This document shows, piece by piece, positions 8,948 to 18,060 of a DNA stretch of 64,000 nucleotides. Origin of the DNA: CBDCME01 sp965218865 (lineage in GTDB: Bacteria > Pseudomonadota > Alphaproteobacteria > JAAXGF01); assembly GCA_965218865.1 (NCBI GenBank), contig CBDCME010000063.1:1-64000 (forward strand), read 5' to 3'. The translations under genes were made by a program, and so were the position numbers. Numbering within the stretch: position 1 is the first letter of the stretch; every line of letters begins with the position of its first letter. The notes below the pieces were generated by a model. That model made no database searches. It was not told where the DNA came from and worked only from the letters and a program-made list of their open reading frames with translations.

Positions 8948-9439
8948 CTAGTTGAGCAAATTTTCCAGATCGGCGATGGCGGTGTCGACCAGCCGGTCGG
9001 CGCGCTTTTCGGTCAGATGGGCGGCCATGATCTTTTCGGTCGTGCGAAGGGCGAGGTCGGCGGTGGCTTGGCGGATCTCGGCGAGGGCCGTCGCCTCGAT
9101 CCGGGAGATGCGCTCAAGGATCCGTTGTTCGCGCCGGCGCAAGGTCAGCGCCAGCGCCGCCTCGGCGGCCTTCGACTGGAATTTGGCCTCGTCGCGGGCC
9201 TGGTCCAGGATGGCCTTGGTTTCGGCCACCGCCTCGCTGTGCTGGCGTTTGTAGGAGGCGAGGAGCGCCTGGGCCTCGTCGCGCAGGTTCTGGGCCTCGT
9301 CGATTTCGCCGCGAATACTCGCCGCTTGCTCGTCGAGGCCGGCGCCGACTATCTGGCGCACGTTTTTCTGGGCCACGCCGACGAAGACCACGAAGGCGAC
9401 GGCGACCCATAACTCGGGGCTGGACAAAAGATCCCACAT
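8948..9439 (-). CDS. atpF: F0F1 ATP synthase subunit b
   Basis: 163-residue stator subunit. An N-terminal membrane helix (WVAVAFVVFVGVAQK, residues ~11-25) is followed by a long charged coiled coil to the C-terminus, which would dock on delta/F1. ATG 9439 overlaps the stop of the preceding b' gene by one base, indicating coupled translation. The frame stays open upstream through b' in a shadow frame, but the b-type start and length fit only from 9439. Confidence 0.92.
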   Translation of the reverse strand: MWDLLSSPELWVAVAFVVFVGVAQKNVRQIVGAGLDEQAASIRGEIDEAQNLRDEAQALLASYKRQHSEAVAETKAILDQARDEAKFQSKAAEAALALTLRRREQRILERISRIEATALAEIRQATADLALRTTEKIMAAHLTEKRADRLVDTAIADLENLLN

Positions 9440-9930
9440 CAGGCCCTCATCCGCTTGGCGCTCTTGACCGCGGCGGCGACGGTCTTGGCGTCGACCCGAC
9501 CGCCGACCAACTTTTCGATCACCGCGCGGGCGAGTTTTCCGGCTTCGGTCTCGATTTCGGCCAGGGCCTTGTTCTTCGCGTCGACGACGCGTTTTTCCGC
9601 CGCCGCCAATTCCTTGGCCAGGCGAGCCGAGAGCTTCGACTCCCGCTCGATCGCGATCAGGCTGTGCTCGTTGATGGCTTTCGCCAAAATCGCTTGGGCC
9701 TCGGCCCGGGCCCGTTCGACCGCCGCCTCGTATTCCGCGAGCGCCGCCTTGGCCTCGTCGCGCAACTTTTCCGCCGCCTCGAGATCGCCGGCGATCTTGT
9801 CGTGGCGCCGTTCCAGGACACGGGTGATTCGGGGCAGGGCCAGACGCGAGATGATAACGTAGAGGACCACGAAGCAGACCGCGAGCCAATAGAGCTGCGG
9901 CAGATAGGTCGCGGTATCGAGTTGCGGCAT
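9439..9930 (-). CDS. atpF': F0F1 ATP synthase subunit b'
   Basis: 163-residue second b-type subunit, as in alphaproteobacteria and phototrophs, forming a b-b' stator heterodimer. The start MPQLDTATYLPQLYWLAVCF leads into one membrane helix (residues ~13-30), then Ala/Glu/Lys-rich coiled coil (RRHDKIAGDLEAAEKLRDEA). It lies between atpE and atpF. Some annotations call it atpG. Confidence 0.9.
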   Translation of the reverse strand: MPQLDTATYLPQLYWLAVCFVVLYVIISRLALPRITRVLERRHDKIAGDLEAAEKLRDEAKAALAEYEAAVERARAEAQAILAKAINEHSLIAIERESKLSARLAKELAAAEKRVVDAKNKALAEIETEAGKLARAVIEKLVGGRVDAKTVAAAVKSAKRMRA

Positions 9931-9974
9931 GGCGCGGCGTTGGCTGCGGCGACCGGGCGGGCGGGTTTTCGCCC

Positions 9975-10199
9975 CTAGCCGAACAGGATCAAGAAGGCGA
10001 TCAGGAGTTGATAGAGCGCCACCGCCTCGACCAGGGCGAAGCCGAGCATGGTGGTCGGGAAAATCGCGGCCCGCGCGGCCGGGTTGCGCGCCACCGAGGA
10101 AATGAATGAACCGAAGACGCTGCCGATCCCGATACCGACGGCGCCGACTCCGATCACGGCGAGGCCGCCGCCGATCAACCTTGCCTCTTCAATTCCCAT
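9975..10199 (-). CDS. atpE: F0F1 ATP synthase subunit c
   Basis: 74-residue proteolipid of the rotor ring. Two hydrophobic hairpin helices flank the polar loop RNPAARA (residues 38-44). E58 in GFALVEAV is the proton-carrying carboxylate, and the glycine-rich first helix (GVGAVGIGIGSVFG) is typical. ATG 10199 (MGIEEARL) was chosen because AAGGA sits upstream and the length is right for the family; the frame is open further upstream without meaning. Confidence 0.94.
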   Translation of the reverse strand: MGIEEARLIGGGLAVIGVGAVGIGIGSVFGSFISSVARNPAARAAIFPTTMLGFALVEAVALYQLLIAFLILFG

Positions 10200-10245
10200 G
10201 GCTTGAATTCCTTTGCTTGATGTGTGTCGGTCCGCCGGCGCAATC

Positions 10246-10977
10246 TCAGTGCAAATGCAAGGCGTCGTGCAGGTAGAGGCAGGCGAGCATGGCGAAAACA
10301 TAGGCCTGCAGCAAGGCGATGATGGTTTCGAGGGCGTAGAGCATGATGATGACGGCGAGCGGGAGAACGCCCGCCAGTCCCAGCATCACGACGAAGCCGG
10401 CGAAGACCTTGAGCAGCGTATGCCCGGCCATCATGTTGGCGAACAGGCGCAACGACAACGTCACCGGCCGTACGAGATAGGAAATGATCTCTATCGGCAC
10501 CATCAAGGGCGCCATCCAGAGCGAGATTCCCGGGGGCATGAAATAGGTGAAGAACTTTATCCCGTGCTTGATCAAGGCGATCACGGTGCAGCCGGCGAAG
10601 ACGACGAGCGCCATCGCGAAGGTGACGATGATGTGGCTGGTGACCGTAAAGGTGTAGGGGATCAGGCCCATGCTGTTGCAAAACAGGATGAACAGGAAGA
10701 GCGTAAAAATGAACGGAAAGTACGCCCGCCCGCCCTCGCCGACGTTTTCGCGCACGGTATCGGCCATGAAGCCGTAGACCAGCTCGACCATCATTTGCCA
10801 ACGCCCCGGGACCAGGGTGGCGCGGTTCATGCCGCCGACCAGAAACACGGAGATCGCCGTCACCGCGATCACCATGAACATCGCCGAGTTGGTGAAGGAA
10901 ATGTCGAAACCGGCCAGTTCGATGGGGCGCAGCGTCTTGATTTCGAACTGCACTAGCGGGCCGTGCCCTTCTGCCAA
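10246..10977 (-). CDS. atpB: F0F1 ATP synthase subunit a
   Basis: 243-residue proton-channel subunit with five or six membrane helices. The essential arginine is R177 in PVTLSLRLFANMMAGH. The N-terminal region (VQFEIKTLRPIEL) and the C-terminal helix pair ending in HDALHLH match alphaproteobacterial a subunits. It is second in the atpI-atpB-atpE-atpF'-atpF operon, 46 bp upstream of atpE. Confidence 0.95.
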   Translation of the reverse strand: MAEGHGPLVQFEIKTLRPIELAGFDISFTNSAMFMVIAVTAISVFLVGGMNRATLVPGRWQMMVELVYGFMADTVRENVGEGGRAYFPFIFTLFLFILFCNSMGLIPYTFTVTSHIIVTFAMALVVFAGCTVIALIKHGIKFFTYFMPPGISLWMAPLMVPIEIISYLVRPVTLSLRLFANMMAGHTLLKVFAGFVVMLGLAGVLPLAVIIMLYALETIIALLQAYVFAMLACLYLHDALHLH

Positions 10978-11009
10978 AGTCTCGTTACCCCCGTGTTAGC
11001 GCCCGTGGC

Positions 11010-11393
11010 TTAAGTGTCGCCCCGCTCCGCCTCTTTCGCGGCCGGCGCGCGCGCTTCCTGTTCCATCCGTTTGGCGCCGCGGTAGACGTTCAAGATGCCG
11101 GCGCCGACGCCAAAAAAGAAAAACACGACCAGCAATACCTTCCCTGTATCGAACACCCGGTCGAGGTACCAACCGATGGCCGTGGAAACGGCGATCGCCG
11201 TCACCATCTCCAATGCCACCATCCAGGCCCGGCTCAACGCTTTCGCCTCGCCGCCCCGGTCCCTGCCGGTTTTGGCCTCGATCGCGCCGCGCGCCTTGTT
11301 CAAGCGGTCATCAAGCGCGCGCAGCGAGGATGGCTTGCCGCCTTTGTCCACGGAACCCCGCTCGCTGATGGCCGCGCCGCCTCGAAAACCCAC
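11010..11393 (-). CDS. atpI: ATP synthase accessory protein AtpI/AtpZ family
   Basis: 127-residue protein with two membrane helices (MVTAIAVSTAIGWYLDRVF and VLLVVFFFFGVGAGILNVYRG) after a basic, charged N-terminus of ~55 residues. This fits the AtpI/AtpZ family that precedes atpB in many alphaproteobacteria and is thought to help assemble the c ring or import ions. ATG 11393 opens the operon. The 220 bp to the next divergent gene should contain the atp promoter. Confidence 0.85.
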   Translation of the reverse strand: MGFRGGAAISERGSVDKGGKPSSLRALDDRLNKARGAIEAKTGRDRGGEAKALSRAWMVALEMVTAIAVSTAIGWYLDRVFDTGKVLLVVFFFFGVGAGILNVYRGAKRMEQEARAPAAKEAERGDT

Positions 11394-11613
11394 CCGAGGG
11401 CGCGGGAACGATACGGTTTGGCGCCAATCCGTGTCAAGGGCCCGCCGCGCCCGAGCGGCGATTCACCAGGGCTTGATCCAAGGCCCGTGCGGCGCCGGAC
11501 CGCCGGCTATTGCCCGACCGGCGCGGCTCGGCCATCCTAGGACAACCCGCACCCCCCCACCCAACCCCTTGGCTGCCTCGCCGGCTGGGAATGACGCCTC
11601 ACCCAAGCCTGTC

Positions 11614-14040
11614 GTGACCAAAGGTTTAACGCCCGTGGACCTGCGCGATCCGAACCAGGAAAAGAAAAAGCCCGAGGGCCGAGACTCGTCGCGGGTTCCG
11701 TTCGACGACCGCCGCGCCGTCGCCCTGGCCCGCTGGGTGATAAGCCGGCGCTGGCTCGTCATCGCCACCGCGATTGTCGCCGCCGCCGGCGCCGCGAGCG
11801 GCATCCGCGATCTGGGATTCGCCAGCGAATACCGGATTTTCTTCGGCGAGCGCAATCCCCAACTCGCCGCCTTTGAAACGCTACAAAGAATCTACAGCAA
11901 GGACGACAACGTTAGTTTCGTTCTGCGCCCGGCGAGCGGCGACGTATTCAGCCCCGGCATGTTGGCGGCGATAGGCGCGCTGACCGAGGCCTCGTGGCGG
12001 ATCCCCTACGCCACCCGGGTCGATAGCCTGACCAATTTCCAGCATAGCTTCGCCGCGGGTGACGATCTCACGGTCCGCGACCTGGTCTGGAACCTCGACG
12101 CCCTCGATCCGGCGGCGATCGCGGCGATCCGCGAGGTCGCCCTCTTTGAACCCTTGCTCGTCGATCGAGTGGTCTCGCCCGACGGCACCACGACGAGCGT
12201 CAACATCACCCTGACCCTGCCGCAAAAGGACGAACTCGAAATCGTCGAGGTCATGGAGCGGACGCGGCGTCTGGCCGAGGAATTTGGCGCGGAAAACCCG
12301 GGGGTGCGCGTCGCCATCACCGGAGTCGCGCCTCTCAGCCACGCTTTCAGCGAGGCCAGCCAGCGCGACATGGAGACCCTGCTGCCGCTTATGTACGCCG
12401 CCCTGCTGGTGGTGATGATCGCCCTTTTGCGCTCGTTGAGCGCCAGTTTCGTGGCCTTGGTGGTGATCGGCTTTTCGGCCGCGGCGGCGATGGGATTCGC
12501 GGGCTGGGTCGGGATTCCGTTGACCCCGCCCTCGGCCATCGCGCCGACCATCATCCTGACCATCGCCATCGCCGATTCGATTCATCTCCTGATCACGATG
12601 CTGCGGGCGATGCGGCGGGGATCGTCCAAGACCGAGGCCATCGTCGAGTCCGTGCGGATCAATTTCGCACCCGTGCTGCTCACCAGCGTGACCACGATCA
12701 TCGGCTTCTCGAGCCTGAACTTCAGCGACTCGCCGCCGTTCAACCACCTCGGCAACATCACCGCCGTGGGGGTCGCCGCGGCCTGGGCCTTCTCGATCTT
12801 TTTTCTGCCGGCGCTGATCGCGGTTCTGCCGCTGCGGGTGGGAACCCGAACGCCGCCCTCGGAGACCCCGGAACGGCGAACCGCGATGGACCGGATCGCC
12901 GATTACGTCATCGCCCGTCCGATCCCGCTGCTCATCGCCATGACCGGCTTGGCGGTCGGGCTGTCGGCGATGATCCCGCGGATCGCCCTCAACGACCAGT
13001 TCGTCAAATATTTCGACCCCGAAATTCCCTTCCGCGCCGATTCGGATTTTGCCTCGAAACACCTGGCGGGGATGTATCAGATCAATTGGTCGCTTGGCGC
13101 CGGGGAGAGCGGGGGAATCAGCGATCCCGACTATCTCCGCCGCGTCCACGGCTTCGTCACCTGGCTGCGCGGCCGAGCGGGCGTCGCCCACGTGTTGTCG
13201 CTCACCGACGTGTTGGCGCGCCTGAACAAGAACCTGCACGGCGACGATTCGGCCTGGTACCGCTTGCCGGATTCGCGCGAACTGGCGGCCCAATACCTGT
13301 TGTTGTTCGAGATGTCCCTGCCCTATGGACTCGATCTGAACAATCAGATCAACGTCGACAAGTCGGCCCTGCGCGTCATCGTCACCAGCGAAAACATCAG
13401 CACCAGCGAACTGCGCCTCCTCGAGGGCGAGGCCAGCGCCTGGCTCGCGGCCCATCTACCGGAGGCGGCGGCGTCCCCGCCGACCAGCGCCTTCGTCATG
13501 TTCGCCTATATCTCCAAACGCAATATCGAGAGCATGCTGGGCGGCTCGATTTTCGCCTTCCTGCTGATTTCCCTGACCCTGGGGCTGGCCTTGCGCAATC
13601 TCAAGCTGGGGCTGGCCAGCCTGGTGCCGAACCTGATCCCGGTGGCGATGGCTTTCGGAGTCTGGTCGCTCTTCGTCGGCGAGATCGGCCTGGCCTCGTC
13701 GGTGGTCACGGCGACCAGCCTGGGCATCATCGTCGATGCCACAGTCCACTACCTGAGCAAATACCGCCGCGCCCGGCGCGAACACGGCGCCGACGCCGCC
13801 GGCGCCGTGCGCTAAGCATTTTCGACCGTCGGCACCGCCCTTTGGGTCACCACCGCGATCCTCGTCGTCGGCTTCGCCGTGCTCTCGCAGTCGAGCTTCA
13901 AGGTCAACGGCGACCTCGGCCTCCTGACCGCGATCGCCCTCCTCGCCGCGATCGCCGCCGATTTCCTCTTACTCCCCAGCCTCCTCCTCGTCGTCGACAA
14001 GGACCGGCGTCCACCAGAACCGAAAGGAAACTTGAAATGA
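11614..14040 (+). pseudogene. MMPL/RND-family transporter with in-frame TAA
   Basis: RND-type exporter in the hopanoid/lipid-transport-like MMPL group, with two repeats of a periplasmic domain plus membrane bundle. The first helix is ~WLVIATAIVAAAG. Helix bundles lie around TIILTIAIADSIHLL and again after SMLGGSIFAFLLISLTLG. The frame is interrupted once, by TAA at 13813-13815, where homologues of this type would have Tyr (AVR-stop-AFSTVGTALWVTT). The same frame then continues 75 codons to TGA 14038, including the last helices. GTG 11614 is a tentative start; GTG 11635 also fits. It probably headed an operon with the LolA-like gene at 18061, now separated by an island. Confidence 0.85.
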
Positions 14041-14164
14041 GGCAAACGGTTTCGACGCGGAGCTATTGACCACGTCCAAGGGCTGGCCCTTGAGTGTTTC
14101 CGGGATACCCTGTATCTCAGGTGAGGGGCGGGATCCTACAACAACGGAATACAGGGAGGAATAG

Positions 14165-14601
14165 GTGTCGGAAACGCTTTACAAAATGGAAGCGCTAAAA
14201 TTCACAACGGACGTGGTCAGCGCCCACGTTGCGAACAACGACGTTGCGCGTGATGAATTGCCGCAGGCTCATACAGAACGTTCACAATGCGCTTGCTCAG
14301 GTTGCGCCGTGAGCCAGAGAAACCGCTGAAGCCCACCCCCGCAGTATCGCTGAAAAAATCCGTTACGCGGACCGCCATAATCTGCCTTGAATGTAGCACG
14401 GAGCATAAAGTCCTCAAACGGCATCTACGGACCGCCCACGATTTGACGCCGGATACCTATCGGGTGCGATTTAACCTCGCGGGCGATTACCCGATGGTAG
14501 CACCAGCTTATTCGCAGGTGCGTTCGGAAATGGCGAAGAAAATCGGCCTGGGGAGGAAGAGGCAGGCCAGCAGGAAGGCGCGGAAAAAGCGATCATCGTA
14601 G
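14165..14601 (+). pseudogene. mucR: MucR/Ros-family regulator with two frameshifts
   Basis: Three consecutive frames together rebuild a MucR/Ros zinc-finger regulator. From GTG 14165: MSETLYKMEALKFTTDVVSA to DELPQ. In the next frame: LIQNVHNALAQVAP (~14266-14310). In the third, from ~14313: EPEKPLKPTPAVSLKKSV, then ICLECSTEHKVLKRHLRTAH (C2H2 finger) and LGRKR. GGGAGGA lies upstream of the GTG. The C-terminal 100 codons remain open and could still be made from ATG 14287, giving a finger-containing remnant. MucR proteins are global regulators largely confined to alphaproteobacteria. Confidence 0.85.
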
Positions 14602-14706
14602 CCACCTGAATGCCGAGACGAGCCGACGATCGAATCGAGAATGCCAACTTTTGGAAGAAAGTTGGTGTCGTAGCATTGGCTCCGGCACGGGCAAATTTTT
14701 TCCTGA

Positions 14707-15592
14707 TTACGCACTTTGCTCCGCGAGTTTGAGGAGGTTGTAGGGCATGGGCGGGGTACGTAGGGCGGCCCAGGCGAGGCGGGGGATCATCTCGTCCAGG
14801 CGGTAGCGGCGATTGAAGCGGTATTCGAACTGGGCCAGGTATCGCGGTGCGTGCTTGGGACGGATGGGGTCCCGCGGAGGCTGTTCTTGACGTTACCGAG
14901 GGTCGTATTGACCCATTTGAAGGCGGCCCATTTGGCGGCCTGGGGTCCGCTGCCGGTAACGGCGGGATAATGGCTGCAGCCAGCCGCGGTGACGGCGGTG
15001 AAGCAGCTCAGGCCGTCGCTGACGACGGTGCTTCCCGGGGTCAAGACGCGGCGCGACATTTTCTCGATCTCTGCCTTGCGGAAGCCCTTCACCCGGGTGA
15101 GCTTGAGCCGGTGCGGCCGACCCTCGGCGGTGGTTTCCACGGCGGCCACGAAAGGCGTTTTGCCGGGTGCGCCACGGCCCCGCTTACCGCCGCGCCGGGC
15201 GCCCCCCAGATAGGCGTCGTCGATCTCGATCCGCTTGCCCTCGCCGCCCAGCGGCTTGTTTTCCTCGCGTTCAAGCATCACCTGCATCAGTTTGTGATGC
15301 ATCTTCCACGCCGTATTGTAGCTGACCCCGAGCCGGCGCCCCAATTCGAGGCTGGAAATCCCTTTCTTCGACTGGCTGATCAGGTAGAGCGCCTCGAACC
15401 ATACGATCAGCGCCAGGTGGGTCGCATGAAAGATCGTCCCCGCCGTCAACGACACCTGGTAATGGCAGCCGCTGCACTGATACAGCCGCCGACTCTTGTG
15501 CTCGCTGTAGCGATCACCGGCACAGCGGGGACAAACAAAACCCTTCGGCCAGCGCCAGCCGAATACCACCGCCCGACATTTCTCCTCGCTAA
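14707..15592 (-). pseudogene. IS1595-family transposase, truncated and frameshifted
   Basis: ISXO2-like transposase remnant. The zinc ribbon (FVCPRCAG, YQCSGCHYQ), helix-turn-helix (SSLELGRRLGVSYNTAWKMHH) and catalytic strands (RIEIDDAYLGGARRGGKRG; STVVSDGLSC; NTTLGNVKNSL) are clear. The N-terminus is cut at the TA where IS630 copy 2 begins; the first ten codons of the visible open frame (MRESNSRAVG) come from that element. A frameshift after NSLRG (~14880) displaces the tail, which in another frame reads IRPKHAPRYLAQFEYRFNRR and runs to TAA 14707. Confidence 0.88.
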
Positions 15593-15594
15593 TA

Positions 15595-16758
15595 CCAACC
15601 GCCCGCGAGTTTGACTCGCGCAAAGGTTTACACGCTAGGTTTTGTGTGATTCAAGGTTGTTGGCAACAAGGGAGTGTGTTCAATGCCAACGATTCCTTTG
15701 CGAAACGACTTTGATGCTGAAAGAGTCCGTGTTCTTGCGGCACGGAGCGATGATGGGAACCAGGCGCGACGGCTTTTGTCGATGGCGGCCATCTACGATG
15801 GGATGGATCGAGCGTGCGCGGCGGGTATTGGCGGCATGGATCGGCAGACGTTGCGGGACTGGGTTCACCGGTTCAACGCGGGAGGTCCGGCCGGTCTGAT
15901 CGACCGCAAGCCGAACGGGGCGTTGCGTCGGTTGACGCCGTCGCAAATGGCGGCGCTTTCGCGGGCTATCGAGGCCGGTCCCGATCCCGAACGGGATGGG
16001 GTCGTGCGCTGGCGCTGCATCGATCTCAAGCAACTGATCCGAACGCGCTTCGGCGTGGACTATCACGAGCGGAGCGTCGGCAAGCTGCTGGCCGCGCTCG
16101 GGTTCTCGCATATTTCCGCGCGCCCGCGCCACGTCGGCCAGGATGCGCGGGCACAGGAGGAATTTAAAAAAAAGTTTTCCCGAACACTTGGCGAAAATCG
16201 TAGCGGCACAGCCACCGGACACGCCCATCGAGGTTTGGTTTCAAGATGAAATGCGCGTCGGCCAGAAGAACAGCCTGGTGCGCCAGTGGGCCCCAAAGGG
16301 ATCGCGCCCGCGCCAGGTCAAGGACCTACGGACCTCTTCGGCGTATCTCTTCGGCGCCATCTGCCCCGAGCGCGGTGAGGGCGCGGCGCTGGTCATGCCG
16401 CGCGCCAATACTGAAGCCATGGACCTGCATCTCGAGGAAATCAGCCGGGCCGTTGCCCCAAACGCCCATGCCGTCGTGCTGCTCGACCAAGCCGCATGGC
16501 ACACCACTGCCAAACTCGGCATCCCGGAGAACATCTCCCTCGTGCCTTTGCCACCCAAGTCCCCGGAGCTCAATCCCGCCGAAAATGTCTGGCAATACCT
16601 CCGCCAGAACTGGCTCTCCAATCGTGTCTTCGACTCCTATGAAGACATCGTCGAGGCCTCTTGCCAAGCCTGGAACAACCTGACCGACCAACCTTGGAAG
16701 ATCATGTCCATCGGCCTCAGAGCGTGGGCTCGCACAAGTCAATGTTAAGGGCGGTTGG
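15595..16758 (+). mobile_element. IS630-family insertion sequence, copy 2
   Basis: 1164 bp, the same length as and nearly identical to copy 1 (3954-5117). TA at 15593-15594 lies outside the left end, but the right end is followed by AA rather than TA, so the right flank is mutated or was swapped. It separates an IS1595 relic from an integrase relic. Confidence 0.92.
15683..16748 (+). CDS. IS630-family transposase, two overlapping frames (copy 2)
   Basis: Same two-frame arrangement as copy 1: proximal frame from ATG 15683 to 16249, distal frame open 16143-16748, with the A8 G T4 C3 tract at about 16166-16181. Catalytic motifs FQDEMR, LLDQAAWH and NPAENVWQ are intact. The only visible protein difference from copy 1 is Ala to Asp in YEDIVEASC. 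Identical frame structure in two copies argues that the shift is tolerated or used. Confidence 0.85.
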
Positions 16759-17323
16759 AATAAATCCCAATCTTCTCGACCTCATCGAGGGAGATTTCAT
16801 CCGACCGGCGATCGTACATGCGTGTCGTTTTCGGATCGGAATGCGCGGCCATTTGTTGCGCCAGCTCTAACCGTGCATCCGGATTGCTCAAATACGCCGT
16901 GATCCCAGTGCCCCGGAAAGTGTGATTGCACAGGCCGGGCATATCGAGACCAGCTTGCTTGCAGCGGCGCCGGATCATCGCCAGACATTCGGTGCGGTGG
17001 AGCCGGCGGAAGGTCAACTGACCGGTTCGGCCGCGCAGGGTGCGGAAGAGGGGACCGTCGCTCAAGCCGGCCGCTTCGATATATTCCCGGAGATATTTCT
17101 CAAGGTTATGGTGGCACGGAATCTGATGGAACTTGCCGCCCTTTTCTTGCAGCCGCAGCCGGTGATGTATCGGGAAGACGTCTTTAACGTCCATGCCGAG
17201 CGCGGCCGAGACGCGGGCAAAGCCATAGACCATCACCCCGATAATCGCGCGATCACGCAGACCGACCAATGTGTCAACGTCGATCGAACGGAGAAGCGCC
17301 CGCGCATCATCGGCGAACAGCAC
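16745..17323 (-). pseudogene. Tyrosine recombinase/integrase, catalytic-domain remnant
   Basis: About 190 residues carrying the C-terminal half of a phage-type tyrosine recombinase. The conserved Arg patch (ARVSAAL), the Lys strand (EKGGKFHQIP), H-x-x-R (HTFRGTGIT), the second His (MAAHSDPKTTRMY) and the nucleophile Tyr of MYDRR are all present. The N-terminal arm/SAM-like domain is missing: an in-frame TAG lies upstream of GTG 17323. The C-terminus ends normally (SLDEVEKIGI) and then runs a few codons into the IS630 end. Probably a decayed island integrase. Confidence 0.85.
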
Positions 17324-17411
17324 CGGGGTTTTGCCTTTGGTGTGAAGAGACTGCGGACTCTAGGAATAACTGCCTAGTGACTATCGACACTGATCATGCT
17401 AGGTTCGACAG

Positions 17412-17687
17412 ATGATACGGAGTATTCGCCATCGCGGATTGAAGAAATTTTACGAGCGCGGCGATGCGGGGCAGGTCAACCGGAACCACCGTGCGAGAAT
17501 CGAGATTCTTTTGACCGCATTGGATGCCGCGACGGTGCCAGAAGATATGGACAAACCCGGCTACCGTTTTCATCCGCTCAAGGGTGACCGCAAAAACTTC
17601 TATTCGGTCAGGGTGAGCGGAAACTGGCGTTTGATTTTTCGGTTTGAGGAAGAACCGGAAGACGTAGATTTGGTGGATTACCACTAG
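17412..17687 (+). CDS. higB: HigB-type toxin (RelE/ParE superfamily)
   Basis: 91-residue ribosome-dependent mRNA endonuclease of a type II toxin-antitoxin pair. Family features include the start IRSIRHRGLKKFYERGD, the basic centre HPLKGDRKNFYSVRVSGNWRL and the end DVDLVDYH. The toxin gene precedes the antitoxin, as is usual for higBA. It lies inside the mobile island, next to the integrase relic. Confidence 0.92.
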   Translation: MIRSIRHRGLKKFYERGDAGQVNRNHRARIEILLTALDAATVPEDMDKPGYRFHPLKGDRKNFYSVRVSGNWRLIFRFEEEPEDVDLVDYH

Positions 17688-17702
17688 AAAGGAGTGATGG
17701 AT

Positions 17703-17993
17703 ATGTCGATGAAAAACCCCGTACATCCGGGGCGCGTCGTGCGCGATTGTATCAAAGCGTCCGACAATATGAGTGTTGTCGACGCGGCAAAATTGCTTGG
17801 CGTCTCGCGTGGGGCGGTGAGCAACCTCGTTAACGAAAAAGCGTCTATTTCGCCAGAAATGGCGATCCGACTGGAAAAGGTTGGATGGGGCAGCGCTGAT
17901 TCATGGATGCGCATGCAGATGAACTATGATCTTGCCCAGGTCAGGGCACGGCAGGATGAAATTACCGTGCCCGCGCCGGGCGTGCCCGGTTAG
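17703..17993 (+). CDS. higA: HigA-type antitoxin (XRE family)
   Basis: 96-residue DNA-binding antitoxin. It has the HigA opening NPVHPGRVVRD and helix-turn-helix MSVVDAAKLLGVSRGAVSNL (residues ~21-40), then LEKVGWGSADSWMRMQ. AAGGAG at 17689-17694 sits eight bases before ATG 17703, which decides the start over the upstream GTG/ATG at 17694/17697. It begins 15 bp after higB stops, and should bind HigB and repress the pair. Confidence 0.92.
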   Translation: MSMKNPVHPGRVVRDCIKASDNMSVVDAAKLLGVSRGAVSNLVNEKASISPEMAIRLEKVGWGSADSWMRMQMNYDLAQVRARQDEITVPAPGVPG

Positions 17994-18060
17994 CTAGGGA
18001 TCAAATACTAACCTTTACGCAAAAGTTGATGTTGGGCTTCGGAATTGCGAGGCGAACCGA

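Noticed and set aside
11881..13455. 524-codon antisense frame in the MMPL gene
   Set aside because: Low-complexity Arg/Gly/Asp translation typical of the complement of a GC-rich coding region.
3572..15623. Two unrelated minus-strand frames both beginning MRESNSRAVG
   Set aside because: The shared start is simply the IS630 end read outward into two different neighbours, not a common protein domain.
16166..16181. IS630 frameshift taken as simple inactivation
   Set aside because: Both copies share it and remain otherwise intact, so programmed or slippage-based expression is at least as likely.
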